Assembly (NCBI GenBank): GCA_037178625.1
Contig: CM074135.1
Span: forward strand, 2,606,001-2,670,000
DNA from: Skeletonema tropicum
Taxonomy: Eukaryota; Bacillariophyta; Thalassiosirophyceae; Thalassiosirales; Thalassiosiraceae
DNA: 64,000 nt
Direction: 5' to 3'
Shown here: positions 1 to 9,300 of the stretch, one piece after another
How positions within the stretch are numbered: the first letter of the stretch is position 1
How the letters are laid out: the number at the start of each line of letters is the position of its first letter
Notes under the pieces: generated by a model
What the model saw: only the letters and a program-made list of their open reading frames with translations
Database searches by the model: none
Told to the model about the DNA's origin: nothing
Made by a program: the position numbers and the translations under genes

Positions 1-119
1 ATTAATTTCCAATTCCACAAATCTCATTACTATCATTGTAGTGCAGGTGCTCACCTAACTAGATATTATTCGATCGTCTCTTATTGAAAACTATGCATCA
101 TCACTACTTCTCATCATCG

Positions 120-1124
120 TTAACCATCTAACAACGATCCATCAATCATGGTCTCACTGTTCACAGCTCTACCCAACGTTGTTGCCGCCTCTTTCCCAAG
201 TCCATTATTGTCCACATACAAGTGTTCCAGTACTTTGCATTGCCTAGAGCGTTGATCCAACAATACTTCTCGGAGAGCAATAGCTCCTTCATCCCCAATG
301 GAGTTTCCTTCTAGATACATTTTTTCAAGAGATTTGTTATTGCGTAATCCTTCGGCTAGTGACTTGGCACCCTCACTTCCAATTTGATTGGCCCCAAGGT
401 ATAATTCTTTCAGGTTGGAAACTGTTGCAGCAAGAACTCTACCAATTGCTGCAGCACCCTCGCATTTCCCATAGTTCCCTTCCAAATGCAATGTCTTAAG
501 GTTTGGCGCAGAAGAAAGGGTTGTTTCGAGAGATAACAAATCTTCCCCTTCCAAATCATTGTATCGCAAATCCAAAGTCGTGAGTTGTGTTGATAACAAT
601 TCCAGCACTTCATTCAAATGGGTCGTTCCTCTTCGACAACCAATGCCACAACCACCCAAATATAACTCTCTAATGGACGCTTTTGTATCTGTAGATAAGA
701 GTTTCACCCCCTCCAAAAGATTGTTCATGCCAATATCTGTGCCACCAAAATTAATCGTTGTCAGCGATGACAACTTCTCATCTTCAATACTTTGGAAGAA
801 GGGAACACAGTTGACAAGTCGAACCATTAATCCTCCCAAATTAACTTCGATCAAGTCATTATTATCGGGTGACAACACGACCATTTCTTGATATCTATTC
901 CAGTACCCTAACGATTCATCCGGTGATGAGGACGTGAGATCAATACCGTGATTTAGCTTCCGTTGAAGAGACGGATTGCTGTCTCGTAGACTGCGAAGTG
1001 CCTTTAGTACAGCGGGTTGAAGACTGGGTGTGTCTGCAGCAATGACAACATTGTTGTCGTATGTTGTAGTGGCGACAGCGTCGAGAAGGATGAGACCTGT
1101 CTCATGTTCCATCTGATGAGACAT
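120..1124 (-). CDS. LRR (ribonuclease-inhibitor type) protein
   Basis: Predicted 334-aa protein without introns; ATG at 1122-1124. From about residue 95 to the end it is built of RNI-type leucine-rich repeats, with the recurring pattern LxxLxLxxNxIxxxGxxxL (for example LKELYLGANQIGSEGAKSL and LEKMYLEGNSIGDEGAIAL), close to the NLRC3/RanGAP style of repeat. The first ~90 residues have no domain I recognise. There is no signal peptide or membrane segment, so it is probably cytosolic and binds protein. It lacks the C-terminal domain that marks the LRR cluster at 30-63 kb and belongs to a different subfamily. It is divergent from the hydrolase at 1387, sharing a 262-bp intergenic promoter region. 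The partner is unknown. Confidence 0.8.
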   Translation of the reverse strand: MSHQMEHETGLILLDAVATTTYDNNVVIAADTPSLQPAVLKALRSLRDSNPSLQRKLNHGIDLTSSSPDESLGYWNRYQEMVVLSPDNNDLIEVNLGGLMVRLVNCVPFFQSIEDEKLSSLTTINFGGTDIGMNNLLEGVKLLSTDTKASIRELYLGGCGIGCRRGTTHLNEVLELLSTQLTTLDLRYNDLEGEDLLSLETTLSSAPNLKTLHLEGNYGKCEGAAAIGRVLAATVSNLKELYLGANQIGSEGAKSLAEGLRNNKSLEKMYLEGNSIGDEGAIALREVLLDQRSRQCKVLEHLYVDNNGLGKEAATTLGRAVNSETMIDGSLLDG

Positions 1125-1386
1125 TTTTCCAAAGATTTATTATTGGCACGAGATGTGAATTGTTTATTGCGTTGTATAATCAATCTAGTTCATACCAACT
1201 TGGTTGTTCGGTTGAGTTGTGTGGCTCCGGCCGGCTGGCTGCATTTTTGTAGATTTTTGTTTACTCATCAGCCAGGGATTCTTTTTGTGCTTTGTGCCCT
1301 GGCTCACTCACGCACCGCTCACCACGGACTACAGACTACAATACAATAAGTAACAACAACTCCATCATCTTATGATATTATGAACG

Positions 1387-2295
1387 ATGGGCAACTGTCA
1401 AACAATAAATAAAGCCACGAACGTAACTTCCGGTCGCGACGATGGTGGCAGCAGCAGCAATAAGCGACAACCGCCAGTAGACTTCAAAGTCACAGAGAAA
1501 AAAACCTGCATACACAGCACCATCGAAAATGATAATTTCCAAATCCCCATCAAAATCTTCACGCCTACAACAACAGACAACGCCAAACATCGAGCAGTGG
1601 TATTCTTCATCCACGGTGGAATGTTCGCCTTTGGCGATAGGGACTCGCATCCAACAATATCGCATGCGCTATGCAAATTAGGATTGGTGGTCGTTACCGC
1701 ATCATTTCGAAATGGAGAGGAGGCACCTCATGAGACAAATGTTACCATGAGAGATTTGACCGATGTGGTTGATCACTGTGTACAAACATATAAAGAATTG
1801 CCATTTGGTCTTGTTGGTTCAAGCAGTGGGGGATTCTTTGCAATTCATTTATCTCAAACGCTGGACTCGACGAACAAACCAGCATTTTGCATCCCCATAT
1901 GTCCTGTAGCCGACCCATTCAAACGAGCAAGTTATCTCCGCTCCTCCATATCGGGGAGTGCCAAATCAGAAGGATATACAGCTATTCATACTCCAGAAAA
2001 ATCGAAATTCATACTGGAAAAGCAACTGAGTTTTTGGAAGAGCGACGAAAGCATGTTGGAGGCTAGAGAGAGTACGAGGAGTAATGCAAAGAATGTGCCG
2101 ACATTATTGATTATTGGTAGTGCTGATAAGAATGTACCGTTTGATGTCACGAACGAGGTGCAGGGTTGGGCAACACGTACAGTGGTGATTGGTGGGAAGG
2201 GACATGAGTTGTGTGATGAGATTGTGAAAGAAGCGTATTATTGCTATCTCCCGGATATTAAAAGGTTTCTTGTCTATTGTTTGAAGGAAGATTGA
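1387..2295 (+). CDS. alpha/beta hydrolase (carboxylesterase-like), probably N-myristoylated
   Basis: 302-aa intronless alpha/beta-hydrolase. The oxyanion-hole motif HGG is at residues 76-78, the nucleophile elbow GSSSG at 144-148 (Ser146), the likely acid Asp247 in GSADKNVP, and the likely base His273 in GKGHEL, so the catalytic triad looks complete. The fold resembles the HGGG-type carboxylesterase or dienelactone-hydrolase families; the substrate cannot be read from the sequence. The N-terminus MGNCQT fits an N-myristoylation site (Gly2, Thr6) with a palmitoylatable Cys4, which suggests anchoring to the cytosolic face of a membrane. The start at 1387 is supported by this motif. Length is normal for the family. 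The gene is divergent from the LRR gene on its left. Confidence 0.85.
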   Translation: MGNCQTINKATNVTSGRDDGGSSSNKRQPPVDFKVTEKKTCIHSTIENDNFQIPIKIFTPTTTDNAKHRAVVFFIHGGMFAFGDRDSHPTISHALCKLGLVVVTASFRNGEEAPHETNVTMRDLTDVVDHCVQTYKELPFGLVGSSSGGFFAIHLSQTLDSTNKPAFCIPICPVADPFKRASYLRSSISGSAKSEGYTAIHTPEKSKFILEKQLSFWKSDESMLEARESTRSNAKNVPTLLIIGSADKNVPFDVTNEVQGWATRTVVIGGKGHELCDEIVKEAYYCYLPDIKRFLVYCLKED

Positions 2296-2998
2296 TAGGT
2301 TTGAATTTAAGTTACGATCAGACTAGATGACGGAGTAATAGATGTTTCGATGCAGAACAGAATAGATCTCGACAGCATCAGTACAAATGTCGAATGTCAA
2401 TCAAGTCAAACTTTCAAGGTTAGGAGACTGGGATAAGGAGCAAGGTTAGAGAAGGCAGTCAAATCTTAAATATGATAGATGCAACTGAACTAAACAAACA
2501 ATTCCTTTGGGTAGCGCAACGCAGCTCTTTGAAACATCATAATGATCCGCTGGTTGTTGATGGAACCGTCAATGTACCACCCACCGACCGCCCTCATCTA
2601 ACCCCCGACCAACGTGATCGATCAAGTAGTAGGAGTAAAAAGTAGGCTACGATGATACTTCATCGACTGATCACTATTTATCATCTAGAGTAAATAATCT
2701 ATCTATCTCTTGAGTAGCAACTAAAATAATAATCTATCTACTATATTTCTATTGATCACCTCTGAGTATCATAACGGCACTCACAACTCACATCTACCGA
2801 AATCGATACTCAGACTATTAGAGCACGCACAGGAACCCTTGATTAGAGTTTTGTGTGTGTTAGGCGAGCTCGCTCTGTACCTGTACAGTGTTGCTTAGGG
2901 CTTATTTCTTACTTCTTATGCTCCTGCGGTGAAACTTTTTTCCCGCGAGTAGCCTTTTGTACATTTTACTCCTATTCATCCTTGCTAGCTAAACCTTG
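2296..2998. other. intergenic region
   Basis: Non-coding stretch between the hydrolase stop and the transposon. It holds short AT-rich runs and CTATCTAT-like simple repeats around 2690-2750. I see no gene in it. Confidence 0.5.
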
Positions 2999-3045
2999 AT
3001 GAACCCTGAGAATAGGGCAAATAAGTACGTAGGAATTCCATACAT

Positions 3046-3286
3046 GCCTGTCCCCCGTTTTTTTTTGGTTCCGACGATCTCCACTTTTTGCTCTCCACCG
3101 CCGCAGCCACAAAGATCCGCCCTCCCGTAGTATCATATTACCACCCATACCATAGGGCACACACAACGCATAATAACTTGATAACATACTGTCCCCTACA
3201 GAATTTTCCGTAGAATTCAACGGCGGCCGCCGATTTGTTACGTTTGCAGCGGTTTTATTTACGTATCGTCATAAAGCTGACGGTGC
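3046..3286. repeat. left terminal inverted repeat
   Basis: 241 bp, the reverse complement of 6075-6316 with about six substitutions and one single-base indel. It begins GCCTGTCCCCCG at its outer edge and ends just before the ATG of the DDE-like gene, so it probably also carries that gene's promoter and 5' leader. An 82-codon open frame inside it (2972-3220, minus strand) is mirrored in the right repeat and diverges after its first ~40 codons. It is probably not a gene. Confidence 0.9.
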
Positions 3287-3315
3287 TTTTTCTTATCATC
3301 ATCGCATCTTTCATC

Positions 3316-4626
3316 ATGGTTTCGACCAAACAATTGTCTCCCAAGACTCCGAAGGTAGGAAAGAAGCGCCGATCAACAAAAGTTACTCCCTCTCCTGTGG
3401 CAGTGAAAAAGAAAAAGAATGCATGTGACTGCAATTGGAAAGATTGCGCTAAACTTCTGGCAATTTTTAACAAAAACAAACACCCTGACTTTGCTGGCAG
3501 ATGCATCAATATTGAAGTGTCCGACACAGTCAATGCATTGAATTTTATTAATTGTGCATGTAAAAACCTTGGTATTTCCGTATCCGACTACAAAGAACTA
3601 AAACAGAAAGCAACAGATGACTCTAATATGAAACGGACACGTGCAACACACACGGAGGGAGGGAGGAGGAAGAAGAACAACATATTCATTGCACTGTACG
3701 AGTGGGGACCAAAGTGGGGTGAAGTAGGAGATGATTTATGCAATCTTGACATTACTGAGGAATATCTTGAAGTCGAGCTTCCCAATAAATTAGTTGAGAA
3801 TGGATACCCAAAAGTTGTTATGATTGATGGAAAGGATGTTACTATTGGCACAAAAGTTAATGATGGCACCGCAAGTAGAGTCACTTTCAGCTCCAAGACG
3901 GACTGTGATGCAGCCCGATGTTTGACTTGGTCCACAGCTGCGGGACTTGTATTTGAACATACGCCATTGTTTGGGGCCCGTGCATCAGAAACAAAGCTAC
4001 AGCGTCTCTGGGGATCACTCGGACGTAAGTGTGCACCAGTGGAGGAGTGGAAAGATATTGCCAAGCAACGGGACGAACTGTCAATTGTTCCAAATGAAGA
4101 TAGGCATTACAATGCGTTAAATAATGTCCTCAAGTATGAAGATTTCAAAAGCCTCATTGATGAAGTTTGCAATGAATTGCTTGGTGACGAAGATGCGCCA
4201 CACGACGATGTGTTGATTACTGGGAATGCAACAGGTTTGGATCGGCTTGGTCTTCTAAAAACTTTGGAGTGCGACGAGAATGAAGCAGAAAACGGTGACA
4301 AAGATGCAACAAATGAAAAGGAGAGTACTGCGTTAGTGACTGATGCAGTAGAATGGTTCAAACAACGCAAGGCAATGAACTTGGCAGAAGAGAAGGAGAA
4401 AGAGAAGGGTGGTAAGAAACGTGCACCACTCCTCAGTCCGGAACGTCTACGAGAACAACATGAGGCTATTTTGAGAGCTGGTGCAAATGAGAGTGGGTTA
4501 CGTAAACTGCGGCAGCTGGAGCGCCATGAGAGGCTTCACCGCTGTTACGAAGATGGCAAACTTCGTAAGTGCTTGCTTTCATACGATTGCAGTAGTCTTT
4601 GTCCCAAGAGTCAAACTTATTGTTAG
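3316..4626 (+). CDS. DDE-transposase-like protein of the TIR element
   Basis: 436 aa from the first in-frame ATG at 3316; the frame is open upstream but lacks an ATG. A basic N-terminus (KKRRSTK, KKKKN) is followed by a Cys-containing segment (ACDCNWKDC). Near the middle, YEWGPKWGEVGDDL, then VVMIDGKDVTI, then SSKTDCDAARCLTW and LFGARASETKLQRLWGSLG resemble the catalytic core of eukaryotic DDE_Tnp_4/ISL2EU-like transposases: the first acidic residue would be Asp in IDGKD, and the second position is Glu in RASE. A third acidic residue is not obvious. The C-terminal third is charged and probably helical (EEKEKEKGGKKR, LRKLRQLERHERLHR). The last ~160 nt overlap the 3' end of the opposing nuclease gene. 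Inferred role: cutting or binding the element's ends. Family assignment is by eye only. Confidence 0.55.
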   Translation: MVSTKQLSPKTPKVGKKRRSTKVTPSPVAVKKKKNACDCNWKDCAKLLAIFNKNKHPDFAGRCINIEVSDTVNALNFINCACKNLGISVSDYKELKQKATDDSNMKRTRATHTEGGRRKKNNIFIALYEWGPKWGEVGDDLCNLDITEEYLEVELPNKLVENGYPKVVMIDGKDVTIGTKVNDGTASRVTFSSKTDCDAARCLTWSTAAGLVFEHTPLFGARASETKLQRLWGSLGRKCAPVEEWKDIAKQRDELSIVPNEDRHYNALNNVLKYEDFKSLIDEVCNELLGDEDAPHDDVLITGNATGLDRLGLLKTLECDENEAENGDKDATNEKESTALVTDAVEWFKQRKAMNLAEEKEKEKGGKKRAPLLSPERLREQHEAILRAGANESGLRKLRQLERHERLHRCYEDGKLRKCLLSYDCSSLCPKSQTYC

Positions 4627-6049
4627 CAATTCGTGCCTCTAACGCCTCAAATCCGTTGTACTTTCCCATTAGAAACTTGATACTAGGAGGAAGCACAGGT
4701 TTGTTGTTAGCTAATGCCCACCGTACATTCCGCTCGATAATTGATCTCGACTCCTTCTGAAGTGTTTTAATCCCTCTTGACTGCAGCCAAAGTATTAGAC
4801 ACAATCGCGGTTGTGCTTCAAGTGGAACCTTTTCAAAGTCAAGGCGGGCAAATGTTGGAAGCGGCTCACTTGTTGCAACAGTTGCATTATCAGCAGCAGA
4901 ATAACAGGGGCCACGCTCCTCATCAACTGGCTTCCCAGTCAATGGTACGACATTGCGTACATGGTAAACGTCATCGTATTGATGCGGGGTGATGGCAGCA
5001 TCTCTGTCGAAGGCGATTTGAAGATATGATTCTAAATCGTCAACACCTTCTGGCAATGGAGTCAATGGTACAACCGACACATTCCCGGTACTCTGACATT
5101 TCTGAAATACCGGTGCATGCAAGAGGTAACGGCGTGCTGCTTCGTAATCTGCCGCATAATTGTCGGGTGCATTCTTATTTGTAGCCCCCAATGTCTTCAC
5201 CCACTCCTCGCGGTCACTTGCTGCGGCTAGTTTATCAATCAATCCACCATCTTTCAGAACAGTCTTCTTTCCAACTAAGCGGATGTTTGGATGGTAATCA
5301 TTACCTAGGAGCAGAGCGATGTCAACAATATTGTTGGGATGTTGTGCCAATTTAGACGATGTTTCTCGCTCAATGAATTCTTTCTTTTCGTAGATGCGTG
5401 AAAATAACTTTCCTGATTCTGTTTTCCATTTAGATAGAACCATCTCGCTGTTCAGGATAATCAGGTCGCCATCCTCTGTCGCAATTGCGTCAACAACACC
5501 GTCCATCTCCAGCTTCCTCATCTGTTGGTCTGCCTCAAATAAAGAGCCAACCATCCAGATGCCTTTACTTGCCATCCAAGAAATAACTGCTGCATGATCG
5601 GCTGCGGTAGGATGCGCCTTTTTCATTCTACTTGCAATTGCTTGTTCCACCTCTTCTTCTTCAAAGTTAAGGGGTGCAGCATCATCTTGCAGTTGCAACA
5701 CATCACACAAAAACTTATCATACTCTTCCCCACCTTTGTTGCGATCACCTTGCCTACGCAACTTCTCTCTATTCTTTATTGGCGGCGCTTTCCCGTCAAA
5801 TACGTAGCAGGGTATTACTCCTGCATCAATCACCAGGTCGTGAAACTCTTGCACGTAGTCTAATATATCCGGAGATGCATAAGTTGGTTCGTTTGTTGAA
5901 GTCAGTTTCGTCAGCTCCTTGCCGTTTACCTTGTTCAATATGATTGCAGCATCGAAGGCAACTCTTTTCCCTTTCAAAATAGATAATGCTTGGTGTGGTT
6001 TGCTGCTAAAGCCACCCAAAGCATGCACCCAGAGGTGACGGACTGTCAT
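4466..6049 (-). CDS. XPG/FEN1-family structure-specific nuclease of the TIR element
   Basis: 527 aa, ATG at 6047-6049. The N-terminal XPG domain shows VAFDAAI (Asp33) and CYVFDGKAPP (Asp85). The internal XPG domain shows FEAD (Glu172, Asp174), ATEDGD (Asp193, Asp195) and LLLGNDY (Asp251). These match the metal-binding acidic residues of FEN1 (D34, D86, E158, E160, D179, D181, D233), with Asp in place of Glu at the 160 position, so the protein is probably active. The helix-hairpin-helix that follows in FEN1 is only weakly recognisable (NIRLVGKKT). About 250 further residues up to the C-terminus are not recognised. It lacks the conserved start of cellular FEN1 and sits inside a transposon, so it is best read as an element-encoded nuclease that processes flaps or hairpins during transposition. 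The start lies just inside the right inverted repeat. Confidence 0.85.
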   Translation of the reverse strand: MTVRHLWVHALGGFSSKPHQALSILKGKRVAFDAAIILNKVNGKELTKLTSTNEPTYASPDILDYVQEFHDLVIDAGVIPCYVFDGKAPPIKNREKLRRQGDRNKGGEEYDKFLCDVLQLQDDAAPLNFEEEEVEQAIASRMKKAHPTAADHAAVISWMASKGIWMVGSLFEADQQMRKLEMDGVVDAIATEDGDLIILNSEMVLSKWKTESGKLFSRIYEKKEFIERETSSKLAQHPNNIVDIALLLGNDYHPNIRLVGKKTVLKDGGLIDKLAAASDREEWVKTLGATNKNAPDNYAADYEAARRYLLHAPVFQKCQSTGNVSVVPLTPLPEGVDDLESYLQIAFDRDAAITPHQYDDVYHVRNVVPLTGKPVDEERGPCYSAADNATVATSEPLPTFARLDFEKVPLEAQPRLCLILWLQSRGIKTLQKESRSIIERNVRWALANNKPVLPPSIKFLMGKYNGFEALEARIANNKFDSWDKDYCNRMKASTYEVCHLRNSGEASHGAPAAAVYVTHSHLHQLSK

Positions 6050-6074
6050 CGGCGTGGAATAAATTAATTATCAC

Positions 6075-6316
6075 GCACCGTCAGCTTTATGACGATACGT
6101 AAATAAAACCGCTGCAAACGTAACAAATCGGCGGCCACCGTTGAATTCTACGGAAAATTCTGTAGGGGACAGTATGTTATCAAGTTATTATGCGTTGTGT
6201 GTGCCCTATGGTATGGTTGGTAGTATGATACTACGGGAGGGCGGATCTTTTGTGGCTACGGTGGTGGAGAGCAAAAAGTTGAGATCGTCGGAACCAAAAA
6301 AAAACGGGGGACAGGC
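6075..6316. repeat. right terminal inverted repeat
   Basis: 242 bp, the inverted partner of 3046-3286. Its inner end lies 25 bp from the ATG of the nuclease gene, so each repeat abuts the start of one of the two genes and probably supplies its promoter. Confidence 0.9.
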
Positions 6317-6347
6317 TTTACGTAGGGATTCTCACGGTTCATGAGTA

Positions 6348-6375
6348 CACCAGACGTACTTTAAAATTTCTGTTA
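6348..6375. repeat. 28-bp dispersed repeat, copy 1
   Basis: A 28-bp segment (starting CACCAGACGTACTTTAAAAT) that recurs exactly, inverted, at 29690-29717. It lies between the transposon end and the ATG of the STAND gene at 6379. Confidence 0.8.
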
Positions 6376-6378
6376 CAA

Positions 6379-9300
6379 ATGACACACTTCTTCACCATGT
6401 CGCCGAGCAGCACATGGTCAACCCTAATAGAGTGGATCCGGCGTGAGATCGATGACGTCGCTCGAACGTCAAACTCCTCCACCGGCTCACGGGTTTTGAG
6501 CTCCGATGAGTATTTGCTATCCGCTCTGAGAGTGGCTTACTCACTTGCCGATTGCATTTGCGAAGCTGAAGGAAATAAAGATAAATTATTGCCGATGCCG
6601 AGCTCTGATTGGTCAGATGGTGTTATTGTTTATGATACTCCTTTGCATCAGACTACTAATATTGAAATCACGGAAATTAGGGGGCAAGAGAATCTCATTC
6701 AAGCTGGATTTCTGCCCTCCTCATTCAACATGAATAATGGCGATGGGATAAATAATGATATCAATCCTGTGCAGTACATCTACTCTCTAGGAATAGTGTT
6801 TTATGAGATTTTCTCAGGGGGTGATCGACCTGTGGAGTTAGGGTTAGGGTTAGGGCGAACATCAGCCGTCGGATCTGAAGAACTGTCTGTGCAAAACTTG
6901 AACTTTGATCCTCTCCCGTTTGATCAAGTAGTAGTTACACCTATCGATTTCGGTAACAATCTTGATATCCTTGACGATCTGTGGAGGGATGGTGGGGATG
7001 AAGATAAACATGATGGCGAACATCTACCTAAGAAGAGGCAAACTCATGAGAATAATTCGAATCACACGCGTTCTTCCATATCTGTAGAGCCTTTAAAGGC
7101 AAAGTGGATTCCGGGATCGCTGTGTGATTTGATAGCAAATATGTTTGACAGTATCGATGATACACTCTCTGGGGAGGACTCATATAAAAGTATGATGGAT
7201 GTAAGAGATGATCTGCGGCTTATGTTGGAAAAGCCAGCGACATTTCTCTATGATCAAGATGTGGGGAGATTATCTATAACTGGATTGCGGTTGCGTGATA
7301 CTGGGTTTGGGCGCAATGCAGAGCTTTCTAAAATTAAAGATGCCTACCGTCGATCATTATCGGGTGATGGAGAGTTGGTGGTAATCTCTGGAGTATCTGG
7401 GTCTGGGAAATCGCTGCTGGCAACTGAATTTGGGGCTTTCGTTTCAGCGGGTGGCGGCATTGTTTTATCAGGCAAGTTTGATCAACTTAAGCAAGGCAAG
7501 CCATTTAGTGCATTGGCATCGGCATTTGATGCCTACTGTGGCAAATTAATGAGGAAAGATAGTTCATTGTCAGCGGAGGAGATTGCTTTGAAACTGATTT
7601 CAACGTTGAGAAGGGAGATCTATCATTTGGCCAGGATAATGCCCAATTTGGCGATCATTCTAGGTCCTCGCATGATAGATCTTACACACGAACAAGCTTG
7701 TGCTAACCCTCAGGAACGACTTGAATATCTTCTATGCCAGTTTGTGGAGGTGATATCCAAATCATTTGATTCCCCCGTGACTTTATTTCTCGATGACTTG
7801 CAGTGGGCAGATACAGCATCCATTGGGGCAGTTAAACAACTGCTTTCATCATCTTTGTCATCAATAGGCAATCGGATTTTCTTCTTAGGGTGCTGCCGCG
7901 AAGAAGAGGTTGATGAGAAGCATCCTATTTGGAGTGTTATTGATTATGCCAAAGTCCTAGATGTGAAATACACAAACTTGAAATTGAAATGTTTCGAGGA
8001 GAAGACGCTCAACTTGATGGTCTCAGAGACTTTGTGTCTGTCTCCGCGTCTTACTTGTTCTTTGTCGAGAGTGATATACCAGAAGACCAAAGGGAATCCA
8101 CTCTTCGTATCGCGACTAATGCTTTCGCTTAACAAAGGTGGTCTGCTGCGTCCAAACTTGAATCGACGGCGATGGGAATGGGACATAGATAAGATCCAAG
8201 GTCAGAAGTTGCCTGACGATGTTGCCATGTTCATAACAAATTCTATCGAAGCTCTATCTGAAGAAGTGCAGTCGTCTTTATGCGTCTTGTCATGTTTTGG
8301 AGCATCAGTAGACAAATCATTAATTAAAACACTGGAGAAGGTCCTCGACAGAACATTACTTGACAACATTGATACCGCTGCCGCTGAAGGTATGATCGAC
8401 AAGATAGATGATGAGTATCGTTTCAGCCATGATCGCATCCAAGAAGCTGCATACAACATGATGGATGACTTGAATCGATGCAATTTTCACTTCGCATATG
8501 GTATGGCTCTAGCAGCTTTGGAAGATAGAGAGGAAGACGGCAGAATTCTATTTACAGCTACAAACCAACTCAATTTAGCAGGTCCCGAAGCCGTCCAAGC
8601 AAAAAGTCAGTATGTCATTATTGCTGATCTTAATTTGAGGGCCGGGAAAAAGGCAATGGAAATGTCAGACTTTATTGCAGCATACTCTTATTTTGATAAC
8701 GGGATATCGTTTCTGCGGAAGAAGCACTGGGAGGAGCACTACGCATTGAGTTTAGAGTTGTTTGACTTGGCTGCGAAATGCGCCCTTACAAATGGCAATG
8801 TCATCAGCTTGAATATATTATCCCAACAAGTTTTGGAGAAGTCTCAATCATTTGAGGATAAGCTCAATGTGATGTTTTACGCTATGTGCGCATTAGCTTC
8901 GTCGTCAAAACTACAGGATTCAATTGAAAGAGGACTAAATATTCTGTCAAAGTTGGGTATTGATTTGCGTGGGTGTAAATCAATGGGTACGGAGGCTTGC
9001 CTGCAAGAGACGAGAGACCTATTGTCAGGCTACACAAATGATGAAATATTGAATACCAAGCGAATGACCGATCCGACCATGATCATTGCAATGAAGTTCT
9101 TGGGCAAGTTGGAGATAGGGATGGCTCAAATTATGCCCAAATCAGCTCCGCATGCTACGCATCGAATTATTCAACTTTCGTTAGCACATGGCATGAGTCC
9201 TGTGTCCCCTATAGGGTTTGTGCAATATGGCTCCCATATAGCGAGGTTTGGAGATATCAACGGGGGATACCGCTATGTGAAACTCGCCCATTCTTTGCTC

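Larger units (their letters stand above)
2999..6342. mobile_element. TIR DNA transposon with DDE-like and XPG-nuclease genes
   Basis: A ~3.3-kb element bounded by nearly identical inverted repeats: the core is 3046-3286 against 6075-6316. A further 15-bp match (ATGAACC[C/G]TGAGAAT) at 2999-3013 and 6328-6342 suggests that the true ends lie further out. Between the repeats are two convergent genes and nothing else. One encodes a DDE-transposase-like protein (3316-4626, +) and the other a full XPG/FEN1-type nuclease (4466-6049, -). I found no convincing target-site duplication at either candidate boundary. The very similar repeats (about six substitutions and one indel in 241 bp) and open reading frames point to recent activity. 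Known Academ-X transposons carry an XPG nuclease, and ISL2EU elements pair a DDE protein with a different (YqaJ) nuclease. This arrangement of two separate genes matches neither exactly. Confidence 0.75.

Noticed and set aside
4777..5943. Plus-strand ORFs across the nuclease gene
   Set aside because: Shadows of the minus-strand XPG gene, without motifs.
2972..6344. Two ORFs starting with the same ~25 residues in both inverted repeats of the transposon
   Set aside because: The identity follows from the DNA repeats. The two frames differ completely after a single-base indel, so coding selection is not supported.
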